64,000 bases of DNA. It comes from Comamonadaceae bacterium G21597-S1. Its GTDB lineage: Bacteria; Pseudomonadota; Gammaproteobacteria; Burkholderiales; Burkholderiaceae_C. Position numbers and translations under genes: made by a program. The stretch lies in assembly GCA_027214345.1 (NCBI GenBank), contig JAPWHR010000001.1, positions 496,001 to 560,000 on the forward strand, in the 5' to 3' direction. Below the pieces are notes generated by a model. It was not told the origin of the DNA. It was given only the letters and a program-made list of their open reading frames with translations, and searched no databases. This document shows positions 16,898 through 26,627 of this stretch, piece by piece; the first letter of the stretch is position 1, and the number at the start of each line of letters is the position of its first letter.

Positions 16898-18117
16898 GCG
16901 CCGCAGCCGTGAACGAACCGGCCACCGGCCCGCTGGCTGGCTTGCGGGTGCTCGAGCTGGCGCAGATCATGGCCGGCCCGAGTTGCGGCGCCTTGCTGGC
17001 CGACCTCGGCGCCGAGGTCATCAAGGTCGAGAAGATGCCCGGCGGCGACGACACGCGCCGGTATGCCGAACCCAGCGTGAACGGCGAGTCGGCGGCCTTC
17101 ATGATGATGAACCGCAACAAGCGCGGGATTGCGCTCGACCTCAAGACCGAGGCCGGGCGGCAGGTGCTGCGCACCCTGGTCGAACGCGCCGACGTGTTGA
17201 CCGAGAACTACCGCAAGGGCGCACTCGACCGGCTTGGCCTGGGGTTTGCCGCGTTGCAGGCCATCAATCCGGCACTCATCTACTGCTCGATCTCCGGCTA
17301 CGGACGCACCGGGCCGTCGGCCGACAAGGGCGGCTTCGACCTGATCGCGCAAGGCGTGTCGGGCCTGATGAGCATCACCGGCGAACCCGGCGGGCCGCCG
17401 GTCAAGGTGGGCAGCCCGGTCACCGACATGAACGCCGGCATGCTGGCGGCGCTGGGCATCGTGTCGGCCTACGTGCACCGGCTCAAGACGGGCCGGGGGC
17501 AGTTCGTCGACACCTCGCTGATGGAGGCCGGCATCCACCAGACCGCCTGGCAGGCGGCGATCTTCTTCGCCACCGGCGTGTCGCCCGGACCAGGCGGATC
17601 GGCCCATGTGCTGGCGGCGCCGTACCAGGCCTTTCCGACCCAGGACGGCTGGATCAACATCGGCGGCGCCAACCAGGCCAACTGGGAGCGGATCGCGCGC
17701 CTGGTCGGGGCGCCGGAGCTGATCGCGGATGCGCGTTTCGCCGACAACAGCGCCCGCATGCGCAACCGCGACGAACTGGCGCGGCTGCTCGGCGCGCACC
17801 TGCGCGAACGCCCGACCGCCACCTGGCTGCGAGCGCTCGACGAAGCCGGCATTCCGGCCGGACCGATCCAGACCATCGGCCAGATGGCGGTCGATCCGCA
17901 GACCCGCGCCCGCGACATGGTGGTCGCGCTCGACCATCCGGTGGCCGGGCGTACGCAGGCGCTGGGCGTGCCGGTGAAGTTCAGCGCCACGCCGGGCAAT
18001 ATCCGGCGTCCGGCACCGACCTTCGGGCAACACACGCGCGAGGTGTTGCTCGAGCATGGTTTCTCGGAGGCCGAGATCGTCGCACTGGCCGAAGGCGGGG
18101 CGGTGGCGCTCGGCTAA
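16894..18117 (+). CDS. CaiB/BaiF class III CoA-transferase
   Basis: A 407-aa family III CoA-transferase of the formyl-CoA / L-carnitine transferase type. The N-terminal pattern is LAGLRVLELAQIMAGP and DLGAEVIKVEKMPGGD. The catalytic aspartate that forms the anhydride is D178 in GSPVTDMNAG. It should move CoA between acyl groups, activating the acid imported by the TRAP system. It is the last gene of the run begun at 11996 and ends facing the convergent GlcG-like gene, with no clear terminator between. Confidence 0.92.
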   Translation: MSAAAVNEPATGPLAGLRVLELAQIMAGPSCGALLADLGAEVIKVEKMPGGDDTRRYAEPSVNGESAAFMMMNRNKRGIALDLKTEAGRQVLRTLVERADVLTENYRKGALDRLGLGFAALQAINPALIYCSISGYGRTGPSADKGGFDLIAQGVSGLMSITGEPGGPPVKVGSPVTDMNAGMLAALGIVSAYVHRLKTGRGQFVDTSLMEAGIHQTAWQAAIFFATGVSPGPGGSAHVLAAPYQAFPTQDGWINIGGANQANWERIARLVGAPELIADARFADNSARMRNRDELARLLGAHLRERPTATWLRALDEAGIPAGPIQTIGQMAVDPQTRARDMVVALDHPVAGRTQALGVPVKFSATPGNIRRPAPTFGQHTREVLLEHGFSEAEIVALAEGGAVALG

Positions 18118-18178
18118 TCAGTCAGCGCACCGCACACCGGCTGGGCGGCGCGGACTGCCCGGCAGCCGCTGTCCCCGT

Positions 18179-18592
18179 TCAAGCGGCGGCCAATGCCGCT
18201 GCCATCGCGTCGGTCATCGCCTGGTCCTCGGCCGACGTCAGTCCGCTGACGCCGACTGCGCCGAGCAGCCGGCCGGCACCGCTTTTCAGCGGCGAGCCGC
18301 CGGGCAATGCAGTGATATCCGGGTCGCAGAAATAACCGATCTCGATCTTTTCGCGGTGCAGGCGTTCGAGCACGGCCTGGGTCGTCACGCCCATGCGCGC
18401 AGCCGAATAGGCCTTGCCCTGCGAGATGCGCACACTGCGCGCCGGCGCGCCGTCCATGCGGGCGAAGGCCAGCAACAGGCCGCGCTCGTCGCAGACCGCG
18501 ACGCAGATCGGCCGGCCGGCATGCTCCTGCGCGGCCTTGGTCAGGGCCTGGGTGACAATGGACTGGGCTTGCGCCAGCGACAGATCGGACAT
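18179..18592 (-). CDS. GlcG/HbpS-type heme-degradation-domain protein
   Basis: A 137-aa protein of the GlcG/HbpS (PF03928) family. Hallmarks are the DLSLAQAQSI start, GRPICVAVCDERGLLLAFARMDGA in the middle, and PGGSPLKSGAGRLLGAVGVSG near the end. Members bind small ligands or heme and often sit beside 2-hydroxyacid oxidation genes such as glc. The ATG at 18592 is chosen because AGGAG lies 9-10 bases upstream; an ATG 21 bases earlier would swallow that site. It converges on the CoA-transferase gene. Confidence 0.85.
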   Translation of the reverse strand: MSDLSLAQAQSIVTQALTKAAQEHAGRPICVAVCDERGLLLAFARMDGAPARSVRISQGKAYSAARMGVTTQAVLERLHREKIEIGYFCDPDITALPGGSPLKSGAGRLLGAVGVSGLTSAEDQAMTDAMAAALAAA

Positions 18593-18652
18593 GGGGGAAG
18601 GCTCCTGCGACAACGGATGTTCGAGACGGCCATTATGGCCATGCGCGCAACG

Positions 18653-19063
18653 CTACATCTGCGCCGGCGCCTGCGCCATGTCCATCCAGAACACCTCCCA
18701 CTGGTGGCCGTCCAGGTCGGCGAAACCATGCTGGACCATGAATCCATGGTCCTGCGGCGCGTTCGGCGTGGTGGCGCCGGCGGCCACGGCCTTGGCTACC
18801 AGGGCGTCGACCTCGGCGCGGTCGTCGCAGGATAAAGCGACCAGCACCTCGGTCGCCTTGCGCGCGTCGCTGACGGGCAGCTTGGTGAAGGTCTGGAAGA
18901 AGGGTTCGACCAGCAACATCACGAAGATGTTGTCGGCAACCACCAGGCAGGCGCCCTGGTCGTTGGTGAACTGCGGATTGAATTCCCACCCCAGCGCCCG
19001 GAAGAACGCCTGGGACTGTTGCATGTCCTTGATCGGCAGGTTGACGAAGATCTGTCGGTTCAT
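18653..19063 (-). CDS. VOC superfamily protein (glyoxalase/extradiol fold)
   Basis: A 136-aa vicinal-oxygen-chelate protein. It starts MNRQIFVNLPIKDM, followed by FFRALGWEF and, near the end, FMVQHGFADLDGHQWEVFWM, which is the usual beta-alpha-beta-beta-beta metal-site layout of one VOC module pair. Homologues of this length are annotated as glyoxalase-like or lactoylglutathione-lyase-like, mostly without known substrate. It is the last of three small minus-strand genes with a DGPF protein and another VOC protein. Confidence 0.83.
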   Translation of the reverse strand: MNRQIFVNLPIKDMQQSQAFFRALGWEFNPQFTNDQGACLVVADNIFVMLLVEPFFQTFTKLPVSDARKATEVLVALSCDDRAEVDALVAKAVAAGATTPNAPQDHGFMVQHGFADLDGHQWEVFWMDMAQAPAQM

Positions 19064-19090
19064 GGTGGTGCTCCGTTGGGGCTTGTGTTG

Positions 19091-19519
19091 TCAGCGTGAC
19101 GGGTTGGGTGTGTTCAGGGCGCGGAAGCGGTCGACGTCCGGACCCGGTTCGAATTCGTCGAGATCGATCAACTGGCGCAACTCGATCACCGCCTCCTTGC
19201 CGGCACCGGCTGGATTCGGGAACCGGCGCGACCATTCCAGTGCTTCCGCCCGGTCGCGCACCTGGATCAGTGTGTACCCGGCGATCAGCTCCTTGGCCTC
19301 GGCAAACGGCCCGTCGACGACGTGGCGGCCGTCGGCGTCGTAGTGGATACGCCAACCCGTACGACTGGGGTGCAGCCCGGCGCCATCGAGCAGGACGCCG
19401 GCCCGGGCCATTTCCTCGTGGAAATCGGCCATGGCCGCCATCAGTGCGGGGTCCTCGGGTGTCGGCGTGGTCTCGGCCTCGAACGCTTCGCAGGACTTGA
19501 CGATGATCATGAATCGCAT
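19091..19519 (-). CDS. YciI/DGPF family protein
   Basis: A 142-aa protein starting MRFMIIVKS, with DGPFAE at residues 69-74, the defining motif of the DGPF branch of the YciI-like family (PF03795). ELIAGYTLIQVRDRAEALEW follows as usual. DGPF proteins are typically encoded beside ECF42-type sigma factors, but none is present here. It lies between two VOC genes with gaps of 27 and 11 bases, so the three are probably one operon. No biochemical function is assigned. Confidence 0.87.
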   Translation of the reverse strand: MRFMIIVKSCEAFEAETTPTPEDPALMAAMADFHEEMARAGVLLDGAGLHPSRTGWRIHYDADGRHVVDGPFAEAKELIAGYTLIQVRDRAEALEWSRRFPNPAGAGKEAVIELRQLIDLDEFEPGPDVDRFRALNTPNPSR

Positions 19520-19530
19520 GGTCGTGCTCC

Positions 19531-19929
19531 CTACTGTGCCGGTGGCACCGGCTTGAGCATGCTGTGGCGGTTGCGCTCGGTGTCGAAGAACGCCACGTAG
19601 TCGCCGATGCCGGGTATCGCCATGGGTTCGCCCAGCACTTCGCCGCCGGCCCGGGTGACACGTGCCATCGCTGCCGCCATGTCCTCGACCGCGATCACGA
19701 CCGACGGGAATTGCGCCGGCCAGTCGGCCTTGAATTCGAACAGTCCGCCGTTGATGGCGCCGGCCGGTGTGCCAGGCTTGGCGTCGCGCTCCGCCGTGGT
19801 GGCGACCACGTAGTTGCCCATGTCCGGCCCCAGCTTGTCCATCTTCCAGCCAAAGGCTTCGGCATAAAACCGCGCGGCTCGGTCGCGGTCGTGGTAGGGC
19901 ATCTCGAAATGCACGACGGGATTCATCAT
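19531..19929 (-). CDS. VOC superfamily protein
   Basis: A 132-aa VOC/glyoxalase-fold protein. It begins MMNPVVHFEMPYHDRDRAAR, then FYAEAFGWKMDKLG, and ends with GDYVAFFDTERNRHSML. These are the markers of the PhnB-like, 27-kDa-antigen half-size branch. It is the first gene of a three-gene minus-strand set. The start could be either of two adjacent ATGs. It is only distantly similar to the VOC protein at 18653, so they are not recent duplicates. Confidence 0.84.
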   Translation of the reverse strand: MMNPVVHFEMPYHDRDRAARFYAEAFGWKMDKLGPDMGNYVVATTAERDAKPGTPAGAINGGLFEFKADWPAQFPSVVIAVEDMAAAMARVTRAGGEVLGEPMAIPGIGDYVAFFDTERNRHSMLKPVPPAQ

Positions 19930-20069
19930 GGTGGCGTCTCCTGCAGGTGGTGGAGGTAGTGACGTTGGTGGCAACTGGCAGCGGTGGCGGGTACGCCATG
20001 CTGGCCATCGTGCCGCATGAACCTGCGACGAACGAGACCGGCCGGATTCGACATGCCGGCCGGTGATGG

Positions 20070-20993
20070 TCATGCGGGCAGGCCGATGGCGTGCTGCGCG
20101 ACGTGGTCGTGGGTCAGGGCCAGGAACTGCGTCAACATCGGGTTGGCATCGTCCCGGCGCGTGGCCACCCACAACTCGATGCGCGGCACCGGCAGGCCGG
20201 TCAGGCGCTTGAACACCACGCCGTTGATCGGCTGGGCGGCGCTGGAGGCCGGAACCACGGCCAGGCCAACGCCGGCGCTCACCAGTGTCATCATCGCGTG
20301 GTGTTGCACCGCGTCGTGCAACTGCGCAGGCTCGACACCACTTTGCGACAACCACGCCATGAACAGGTCGTGCGCATAACGGCCGGTGCGCCGCTCGAAC
20401 ATCGTCAGCGGCTGGCCGTGCAGCGCGCGCACATGTACGCTGGCCTGTTTTGCCAGCGGATGGTCGGCCGGTACCGCCAGCACATGGGGTTCCGAGAACA
20501 GCAGCCGTGCCGACAGGCCTTGCTCGAGCACTGGCGGGCGCACGAAGCCGATGTCGAGTTCGCCGTGCAGCAGCGCCGTGCGCTGGACCTGGGAATTCAT
20601 CTCCTTGAGCGAATAGCGGACCTTCGGCACCGCGGCGCTGAAGCGGCGCAGCAGCGCCGGCATCAGCCCGAGCGCCGAGATCGGCGTGAAGCCGATGGCC
20701 AGGTGCGCGACCTGTTCCCCCAGGCTGGCCTGGCGAACCACGTCGCGCGCCCGTTCTTCCTGCGCGAACATCTTTTCCGCTTCGGCGCGGAACGCGATGC
20801 CTGCCGGCGTCAGCGCGACGCGACGCTTGCTGCGCTGGAACAAGGCCACGCCCAGATCAGCCTCGAGTTGCTTGATCTGCAGGCTCAGTGGCGGCTGCGT
20901 CATGTGCAGCCGTACTGCGGCGCGGGTGAAGTTCAGCTCGTCGGCCAGCACCAGGAAGGAGGCCAGTACGCGCAGGTCGAAGTGCTTGTTCAT
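20070..20993 (-). CDS. LysR family transcriptional regulator
   Basis: A 307-aa LysR-type regulator. The N-terminal helix-turn-helix is about residues 5-65 (LNFTRAAVRLHMTQPPLSLQ, LFQRSKRRVALTPAG), followed by the two-lobed effector domain. It diverges from the Bug receptor / SMP-30 operon with about 100 bp between, so it most likely activates that operon and represses itself. A T-N11-A dyad overlaps its start codon. The closest recognisable style is the CatR/BenM-like branch, whose members sense aromatic-pathway acids. Confidence 0.9.
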   Translation of the reverse strand: MNKHFDLRVLASFLVLADELNFTRAAVRLHMTQPPLSLQIKQLEADLGVALFQRSKRRVALTPAGIAFRAEAEKMFAQEERARDVVRQASLGEQVAHLAIGFTPISALGLMPALLRRFSAAVPKVRYSLKEMNSQVQRTALLHGELDIGFVRPPVLEQGLSARLLFSEPHVLAVPADHPLAKQASVHVRALHGQPLTMFERRTGRYAHDLFMAWLSQSGVEPAQLHDAVQHHAMMTLVSAGVGLAVVPASSAAQPINGVVFKRLTGLPVPRIELWVATRRDDANPMLTQFLALTHDHVAQHAIGLPA

Positions 20994-21006
20994 ACACAAA
21001 GTGTAT
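20992..21006. promoter_or_regulatory. LysR-type T-N11-A box at the lysR start
   Basis: ATACAC-AAA-GTGTAT is a perfect 6-3-6 dyad that contains the T-N11-A core of LysR-family sites. Its left arm overlaps the lysR ATG (20991-20993), so binding would block the regulator's own expression while leaving the divergent Bug promoter region free for activation. Use by the adjacent LysR protein is inferred. It resembles the TetR-regulon palindromes of this window but has a 3-base instead of a 2-base spacer. Confidence 0.5.
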
Positions 21007-21093
21007 GAGTCTGATCCATATATAGTTTTGGACGGCGTAAACAGTACGCCCAATACTGCGCATCGACTGCTTTTCATCGACAGGAGACACACC

Positions 21094-22065
21094 GTGCGCC
21101 GTACCCTCATCCTTACCGCCGTCCTGGCGGGTTTCGCCAGCATCGTCCCTGCCTTGGGCCAGGCCCAGGCCTATCCGACGCGCCCCATCAAGCTTGTCGT
21201 GCCATGGTCCCCGGGGGGTGGCACCGACGTGCTGGCCCGCATCATTGCGGGCAAGCTGTCCGAAGCCATGGGCCAGCAGGTCATCGTCGAGAACAAGCCG
21301 GGAGCCTCGAGCATGATCGGCATGACCGCCGTGGCCCAGGCCACGCCCGATGGCTACACCTTCGGCCTGGCGACCAGCAACCTGGCGGCCAATCCATATT
21401 TGTACGCGTCGCATTCTTTCGATGTTGCCAAGGACCTTGCGCCAGTGGTGCTGGTGTCCAAGGGCGTCTACGCGATGGCGGTCAATCCGGCGTTGCCGGT
21501 GAAATCGGTGGCCGACCTGATCGCGCATGCCAAGGCGAATCCAGGCAAGCTCAACGCGGCCCTGGTCGGCGCCGGTTCGCCGCCGCACCTGGCACTGGCG
21601 CAGTTCACGTCGATGACGGGCGCCGACATCGTGGGCATCCATTACAAGGGCGCCGGCCCGTCGATGGCCGCAACGATTGCCGGCGAGACTCAGCTGATGT
21701 TTGCCAGCTACGCCTCCTTGTCGCCCATGGTCCAGGCGGACCGCCTGCGCTTGCTGGCAGTGACCAGCGCCAAGCGCGCGACGACTGCGCCCGACGTGCC
21801 CACCGCTGTCGAGTCGGGACTACCGGGCTTCGTGTTCGACGAGTGGTACGCGGTGTTCGCGCCGGCCAAGACGCCGCGCGTGGCGATCGACCGCTTCAAC
21901 GCCGAAGTGCGCAAGGTGCTGGCCTTGCCGGATGTGCGTGAACGCATGAAGGGCCTGGCATCCGAACCCGCTGGCGGCTCTCCGGAAGAGCTCGGCGAGT
22001 TCGTGCGTGGCGAACTGGCCCGTTTTTCCAAGCTGATCAAGGACAACAACATCAAGGCAGACTGA
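21094..22065 (+). CDS. Bug family tripartite tricarboxylate receptor
   Basis: A 323-aa periplasmic receptor of the Bug/TctC family, greatly expanded in Burkholderiales. The signal peptide ends near GQAQA. It is followed by YPTRPIKLVVPWSPGGGTD and QVIVENKPGASSMIG, the classic Bug start, and then IHYKGAGPSMAA. The start is GTG at 21094, with CAGGAG 7 bases upstream. No TctA/TctB membrane genes are adjacent, as is usual for orphan Bug proteins. It leads an operon with SMP-30 and carboxymuconolactone-decarboxylase genes and is divergent from lysR. Confidence 0.92.
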   Translation: MRRTLILTAVLAGFASIVPALGQAQAYPTRPIKLVVPWSPGGGTDVLARIIAGKLSEAMGQQVIVENKPGASSMIGMTAVAQATPDGYTFGLATSNLAANPYLYASHSFDVAKDLAPVVLVSKGVYAMAVNPALPVKSVADLIAHAKANPGKLNAALVGAGSPPHLALAQFTSMTGADIVGIHYKGAGPSMAATIAGETQLMFASYASLSPMVQADRLRLLAVTSAKRATTAPDVPTAVESGLPGFVFDEWYAVFAPAKTPRVAIDRFNAEVRKVLALPDVRERMKGLASEPAGGSPEELGEFVRGELARFSKLIKDNNIKAD

Positions 22066-22155
22066 AACTGCGCGACGTGGGGCCCCATGTCGGCCCCGTC
22101 AGAACACCCGGCATGCGGCAGGACGACGGCCGGGCTTGAGACAGGACTACACACC

Positions 22156-23073
22156 ATGGCAATCGAGATCTTGAACGAGGCAGCGCTGCAACTGGTGGAC
22201 CCGGACGCCGCGATCGAACAGGTGGCCACCGGCTTCGTCTTCACCGAAGGCGCCTTGTGGCACAGCGAACAGGAGCAGCTGCTGTTCAGCGACATCATCG
22301 GCAACCAGATGCATCGATGGGATGCCCGCAAAGGGGTGGCCAGCTTCCGCCAGCCCAGCCACATGGCCAACGGCAATACCTGGGATCTCCAGGGGCGGTT
22401 GCTGACCTGCGAACACGCGAGCAGCCGCGTCACGCGGACCGAGCCGGACGGCTCGATCACGGTGCTGGCCAGCCACTTCGAGGGTCGCGAGCTCAACAGC
22501 CCGAACGACATCGTCGTCAAGAGCGACGGCGCGGTCTACTTCACCGACCCGATCTTCGGCCGGCGCTCGCCGCACGGCGTGCCGCGCGACCCGCAGCTCG
22601 GCCACAGCAGCGTGTACCGGATCGATCCGCGTGACGGCACTCTGACGCGCCTGGCGCCGCGGCTCGAACAACCCAACGGCCTGTGTTTCAGCCTCGACGA
22701 GTCGCTGCTGTACGTCAACGACAGCCCGCGCAAGCGGATCCACGTGTACGCGGTACAAGCCGACGGCAGCGTCGACGACGGGCGGTTGTTCGCCGAGGTT
22801 CCGGGCGAGGAGCCCGGCGTGCCCGACGGCATGAAGGTCGACCTGCGCGGCAACGTGTATTGCTGCGGCCCGGGCGGCATCCACGTGTTCACGCCCGATG
22901 GGCTGCGTATCGCGCGGCTGCGTTTGCCCGAGAAGGCCTGCAACTTTGCGTTCGGCGATGCGGACCACCAGACCCTGTACGTGACCGCCTGCACCTCGGT
23001 GTACCGGCTGCGCCTGCGGGTGCCCGGCCGGCCGCAATGGCCTGGTGCGTTGGCTGCGGCTATGCCGGCCTGA
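22156..23073 (+). CDS. SMP-30/gluconolactonase family lactonase
   Basis: A 305-aa six-bladed propeller of the SMP-30 / gluconolactonase / luciferin-regenerating family. Visible are EGALWHSEQEQLLFSDI, MANGNTWDLQGRLLTCEH, SPNDIVVKSDGAVYFTDP, QPNGLCFSLDESLLYVND and VPDGMKVDLRGNVYCCGPGG. These include the Glu, Asn and Asp ligands for the catalytic Ca2+ or Zn2+. It hydrolyses a sugar or other lactone. The chosen start lies about 90 bases after the Bug receptor gene. It probably acts in the pathway of the imported compound. Confidence 0.92.
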   Translation: MAIEILNEAALQLVDPDAAIEQVATGFVFTEGALWHSEQEQLLFSDIIGNQMHRWDARKGVASFRQPSHMANGNTWDLQGRLLTCEHASSRVTRTEPDGSITVLASHFEGRELNSPNDIVVKSDGAVYFTDPIFGRRSPHGVPRDPQLGHSSVYRIDPRDGTLTRLAPRLEQPNGLCFSLDESLLYVNDSPRKRIHVYAVQADGSVDDGRLFAEVPGEEPGVPDGMKVDLRGNVYCCGPGGIHVFTPDGLRIARLRLPEKACNFAFGDADHQTLYVTACTSVYRLRLRVPGRPQWPGALAAAMPA

Positions 23074-23147
23074 ACCTGTTCGACATGTCCGGGCGCGCCC
23101 GGGCGCATCCACCGAACCCCAATCCAAACCAGGAACCATTCATCGCC

Positions 23148-23774
23148 ATGCCACCGACCGTGACCCTCCCTGCACCGCGCCTCGAGCCCCTGCCGCCGTC
23201 GCCCGAACTGGCCGACGTCTTTGCCGGATACCAGAACCTCATCGGCTTCATCCCCAACAGCGTCTTGATCATGCAGCGCCGTCCCAGGATGGCGCGGGCA
23301 CTGCAGCAGCTCGGAGCCGCGATCTGGGACCCGGAATCGAGCGTGCCGATCGGCTTCAAGCGCCTGTTGTCCCTGTTCGCCAGCCGGGTCACCGGTTGCC
23401 AGTACTGCATGGCCCACAACGCTGGCAGCCTGCAGCGGGTGGGCGTCGCGCAGGCGAAGGTCGATGCCTTGTGGGACTACCGCGAGAGCCCGCTGTTCAC
23501 CGAGGCCGAGCGCTGCGCGCTGGATTTCACGATGGCCGCGAGCTCCGTGCCCAATGCGGTGACGGACGAGATGTTTGCCGGCATGCGCGCCCACTGGAGC
23601 GACGAGCAGATCGTCGAGATCGTCGGCGTGATCGCGCTGTTCGGGTTCACCAACCGCTGGAACGACACCATGGCCACGCCGCTGGAGGCCGAGCCGACCG
23701 AGGTCGCCGAACGCGTGTTGTCGCCACACGGCTGGAACAACGAGAAGCACATGCGCGACCTGCAGGCGTCTTGA
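23148..23774 (+). CDS. Carboxymuconolactone decarboxylase family protein
   Basis: A 208-aa protein of the AhpD/CMD fold. The redox motif is C84-x2-C87-x2-H90 in [11 protein letters not shown], as in AhpD-like thiol peroxidase partners rather than classical PcaC. The C-terminal half has a second degenerate helical repeat. Function could be peroxide reduction or decarboxylation of a lactone acid. It is the third gene behind the Bug receptor and SMP-30 genes, which makes a role in lactone metabolism plausible but unproven. Confidence 0.87.
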   Translation: MPPTVTLPAPRLEPLPPSPELADVFAGYQNLIGFIPNSVLIMQRRPRMARALQQLGAAIWDPESSVPIGFKRLLSLFASRVTGCQYCMAHNAGSLQRVGVAQAKVDALWDYRESPLFTEAERCALDFTMAASSVPNAVTDEMFAGMRAHWSDEQIVEIVGVIALFGFTNRWNDTMATPLEAEPTEVAERVLSPHGWNNEKHMRDLQAS

Positions 23775-23808
23775 ACCTGCGGCCGCGGCCACCTGCGGTG
23801 CCCGGTTT

Positions 23809-24566
23809 TCACCGCCGCAACTTGTACCCCGTCTTGAACACCCACCACACGACGGCCAGGCAAATCGCCAGGAAGGCCACCGTCATGCCGGTGCTCACCG
23901 CGATGTGCACGTCGGCCACGCCATAGAAACTCCAGCGGAAGCCACTGATCAGGTAGACCACCGGGTTGACCAGCGAGACCTTCTGCCACAGCGGCGGCAA
24001 CATGTTGATCGAATAGAAGGCGCCGCCGAGAAAGGTCAGCGGCGTGATCACCAGCAGCGGGATCACCTGCAGCTTCTGGAAATTGTCGGCCCACAGGCCG
24101 ATGATGAAGCCGAACAGGCTGAAGGTCACGGCCGTGAGCACCAGGAAAGCGGCCATCCAGAACGGGTGGGCGATCTCGTAGGGCACGAACACGCGCGCCG
24201 TTGCCAGGATCAGCAGGCCGATCATCATCGACTTGGTGGCCGCCGCGCCGACATACCCGACCAGCACCTCCAGCCAGGACACTGGCGCAGACAGCAGTTC
24301 GTAGATGGTGCCCGACCATTTCGGCATGTAGATGCCGAACGATGCGTTGGAGATGCTCTCGCTGAGCAGCGACAACATGATCAGGCCGGGAATGATGAAG
24401 GCGCCGTAGCTGACGCCGTCGATGTCGCCCATGCGCGAGCCGATGGCGGTGCCGAACACGATGAAATACAGCGAGGTCGACAACACGGGCGAGACGATGC
24501 TCTGGCCGATGGTGCGGAAGGTGCGCGCCATCTCGAAACGGTAGATGGCGCGGATGCCGTGGATGT

Positions 24567-24570
<4 letters not shown>
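23809..24570 (-). CDS. ABC-2 type permease, YadH-like
   Basis: A 253-aa membrane protein with six hydrophobic helices. Segments such as [47 protein letters not shown] and [20 protein letters not shown] correspond closely to E. coli YadH. It forms the channel for the ATPase encoded just upstream, and its ATG overlaps that gene's stop by 4 bases. The exported substrate of the YadGH family is not established. Confidence 0.9.
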
Positions 24571-25535
<965 letters not shown>

Positions 25536-25595
25536 GGGATGGCCATTGTGCCGCATCCCGGCGCCGTGGCCTGCCGGCGGCCAGGCCGGTGCCGA

Positions 25596-26063
25596 TCAGC
25601 CGGCGCCGGCCGCTTCCCGCGCACGGATCTTGGCATGCACGTAGGCCCCCTTGGGAATGTGCAGCAGGTCGGCCACGCGCCACATCACATGACGTTCATG
25701 GTCGCTGAGCCGGCCGTCGGCGTACGCCACGCGCCACATGTGTTCGATCATGCGCAGCTTCTGCGGCATGTCGAAATGGTCGTTGATGCGCGATGTGTAG
25801 GCGAACAGGTCGGTGGCCTGTCTGGCCGTGGCTTCGGCCAGTTCGGCCAACCGGTCGGCCTCGTCGCTGCCCAGCGAGAACTTCTCGCGCAGCGCCGCCA
25901 GCACGGCCTCGCGCTCGCCGGGCCGAAAACCGGTGTCCGAACGCATCACCTCGACCAGCATCACCGCGGTTGCCAGTTGCAGTGCGTGTTCCTCGGCCTG
26001 CGGGTCGCCGCCCGCCGCCACCGGGCTGAGTTTGTCAAACAGGTCTTTCAGGGTTCGGAGCAT
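25596..26063 (-). CDS. TerB-family helical protein
   Basis: A 155-aa all-helical protein with the TerB-like layout: a first acidic helix repeat ([20 protein letters not shown]) and a second ([20 protein letters not shown]). The paired D/E-rich loops are the likely metal-binding sites. TerB-domain proteins act in tellurite or stress responses, but this single-domain form occurs widely without other ter genes, as here, so the resistance phenotype should not be assumed. It sits about 40 bases upstream of the YadG-like gene on the same strand. Confidence 0.82.
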   Translation of the reverse strand: MLRTLKDLFDKLSPVAAGGDPQAEEHALQLATAVMLVEVMRSDTGFRPGEREAVLAALREKFSLGSDEADRLAELAEATARQATDLFAYTSRINDHFDMPQKLRMIEHMWRVAYADGRLSDHERHVMWRVADLLHIPKGAYVHAKIRAREAAGAG

Positions 26064-26097
26064 GGCGTGATGATGGCATGGAACCGGCCCGGCCGGC

Positions 26098-26604
26098 CTA
26101 GAACAGCCCCATGACCAGGCCCTGCCCCAGGGCTTCGCCGATCTCGGCGCAGGCCCGCAGGTCGGCCGCGGCTATGGTCTTGGGTGCCAGGATGGCCTCG
26201 GGTGTCTGCGCATGGGTGCAGACGATGCGCGACTCGGCGACCTTGCGCAGGCGCCATCCGGTGGCGATACGTTCGGCCTGGCGCACGGCGTTGCTGCCGT
26301 CGCTGCCGGCGCATACCAGCAGGGCATAGGGACGGGCCTGGATCTGGCCGAGCACCGGGTAATAACAACGGTCGAAGAAGTCCTTCATGAGGCCGGCGAT
26401 GGCCGCCAGGTTCTCCGGCATGGCGAACAGGTAGCCCTGGGCCGCCAGCAGGTCGGCCGGGCCGGCCTGCTGCGCCCGCAGCAGGCGCACCCGCAGACCG
26501 TCGGCCTTCTGCGCTCCTGCGCACGCCGCCTGCGCCATTTGCGCCGTCCCACCGGTGGCCGAGTGGTAGACGATGAGCAGCGTGGGTGATTCGGTCGGCG
26601 GCAC
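26098..26604 (-). CDS. Flavodoxin-like / NAD(P)H:FMN oxidoreductase-type protein
   Basis: A 168-aa flavodoxin-fold protein. The phosphate-binding loop is [12 protein letters not shown] near residues 13-24, and [23 protein letters not shown] provides the second FMN contact. It probably binds FMN and passes electrons; the partner is unknown. The start is GTG at 26604; no ATG is available in the conserved N-terminus. It lies 23 bases after the HtrA-like gene, so the two are likely co-transcribed. Confidence 0.8.
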   Translation of the reverse strand: MPPTESPTLLIVYHSATGGTAQMAQAACAGAQKADGLRVRLLRAQQAGPADLLAAQGYLFAMPENLAAIAGLMKDFFDRCYYPVLGQIQARPYALLVCAGSDGSNAVRQAERIATGWRLRKVAESRIVCTHAQTPEAILAPKTIAAADLRACAEIGEALGQGLVMGLF

Positions 26605-26627
26605 GGGCGGTGTCCTTCGCGCCGGCG

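Noticed and set aside
20992-21006. A further member of the TetR palindrome set (ATACAC...GTGTAT)
   Set aside because: The arms are the same but the spacer is 3 bases, not 2, the flanking bases differ, and it sits at a lysR gene where a T-N11-A site is expected. It is reported as a LysR box instead.
25596-26063. Tellurite-resistance operon
   Set aside because: Only a stand-alone TerB-like protein is present, without TerC, TerD or other ter genes.
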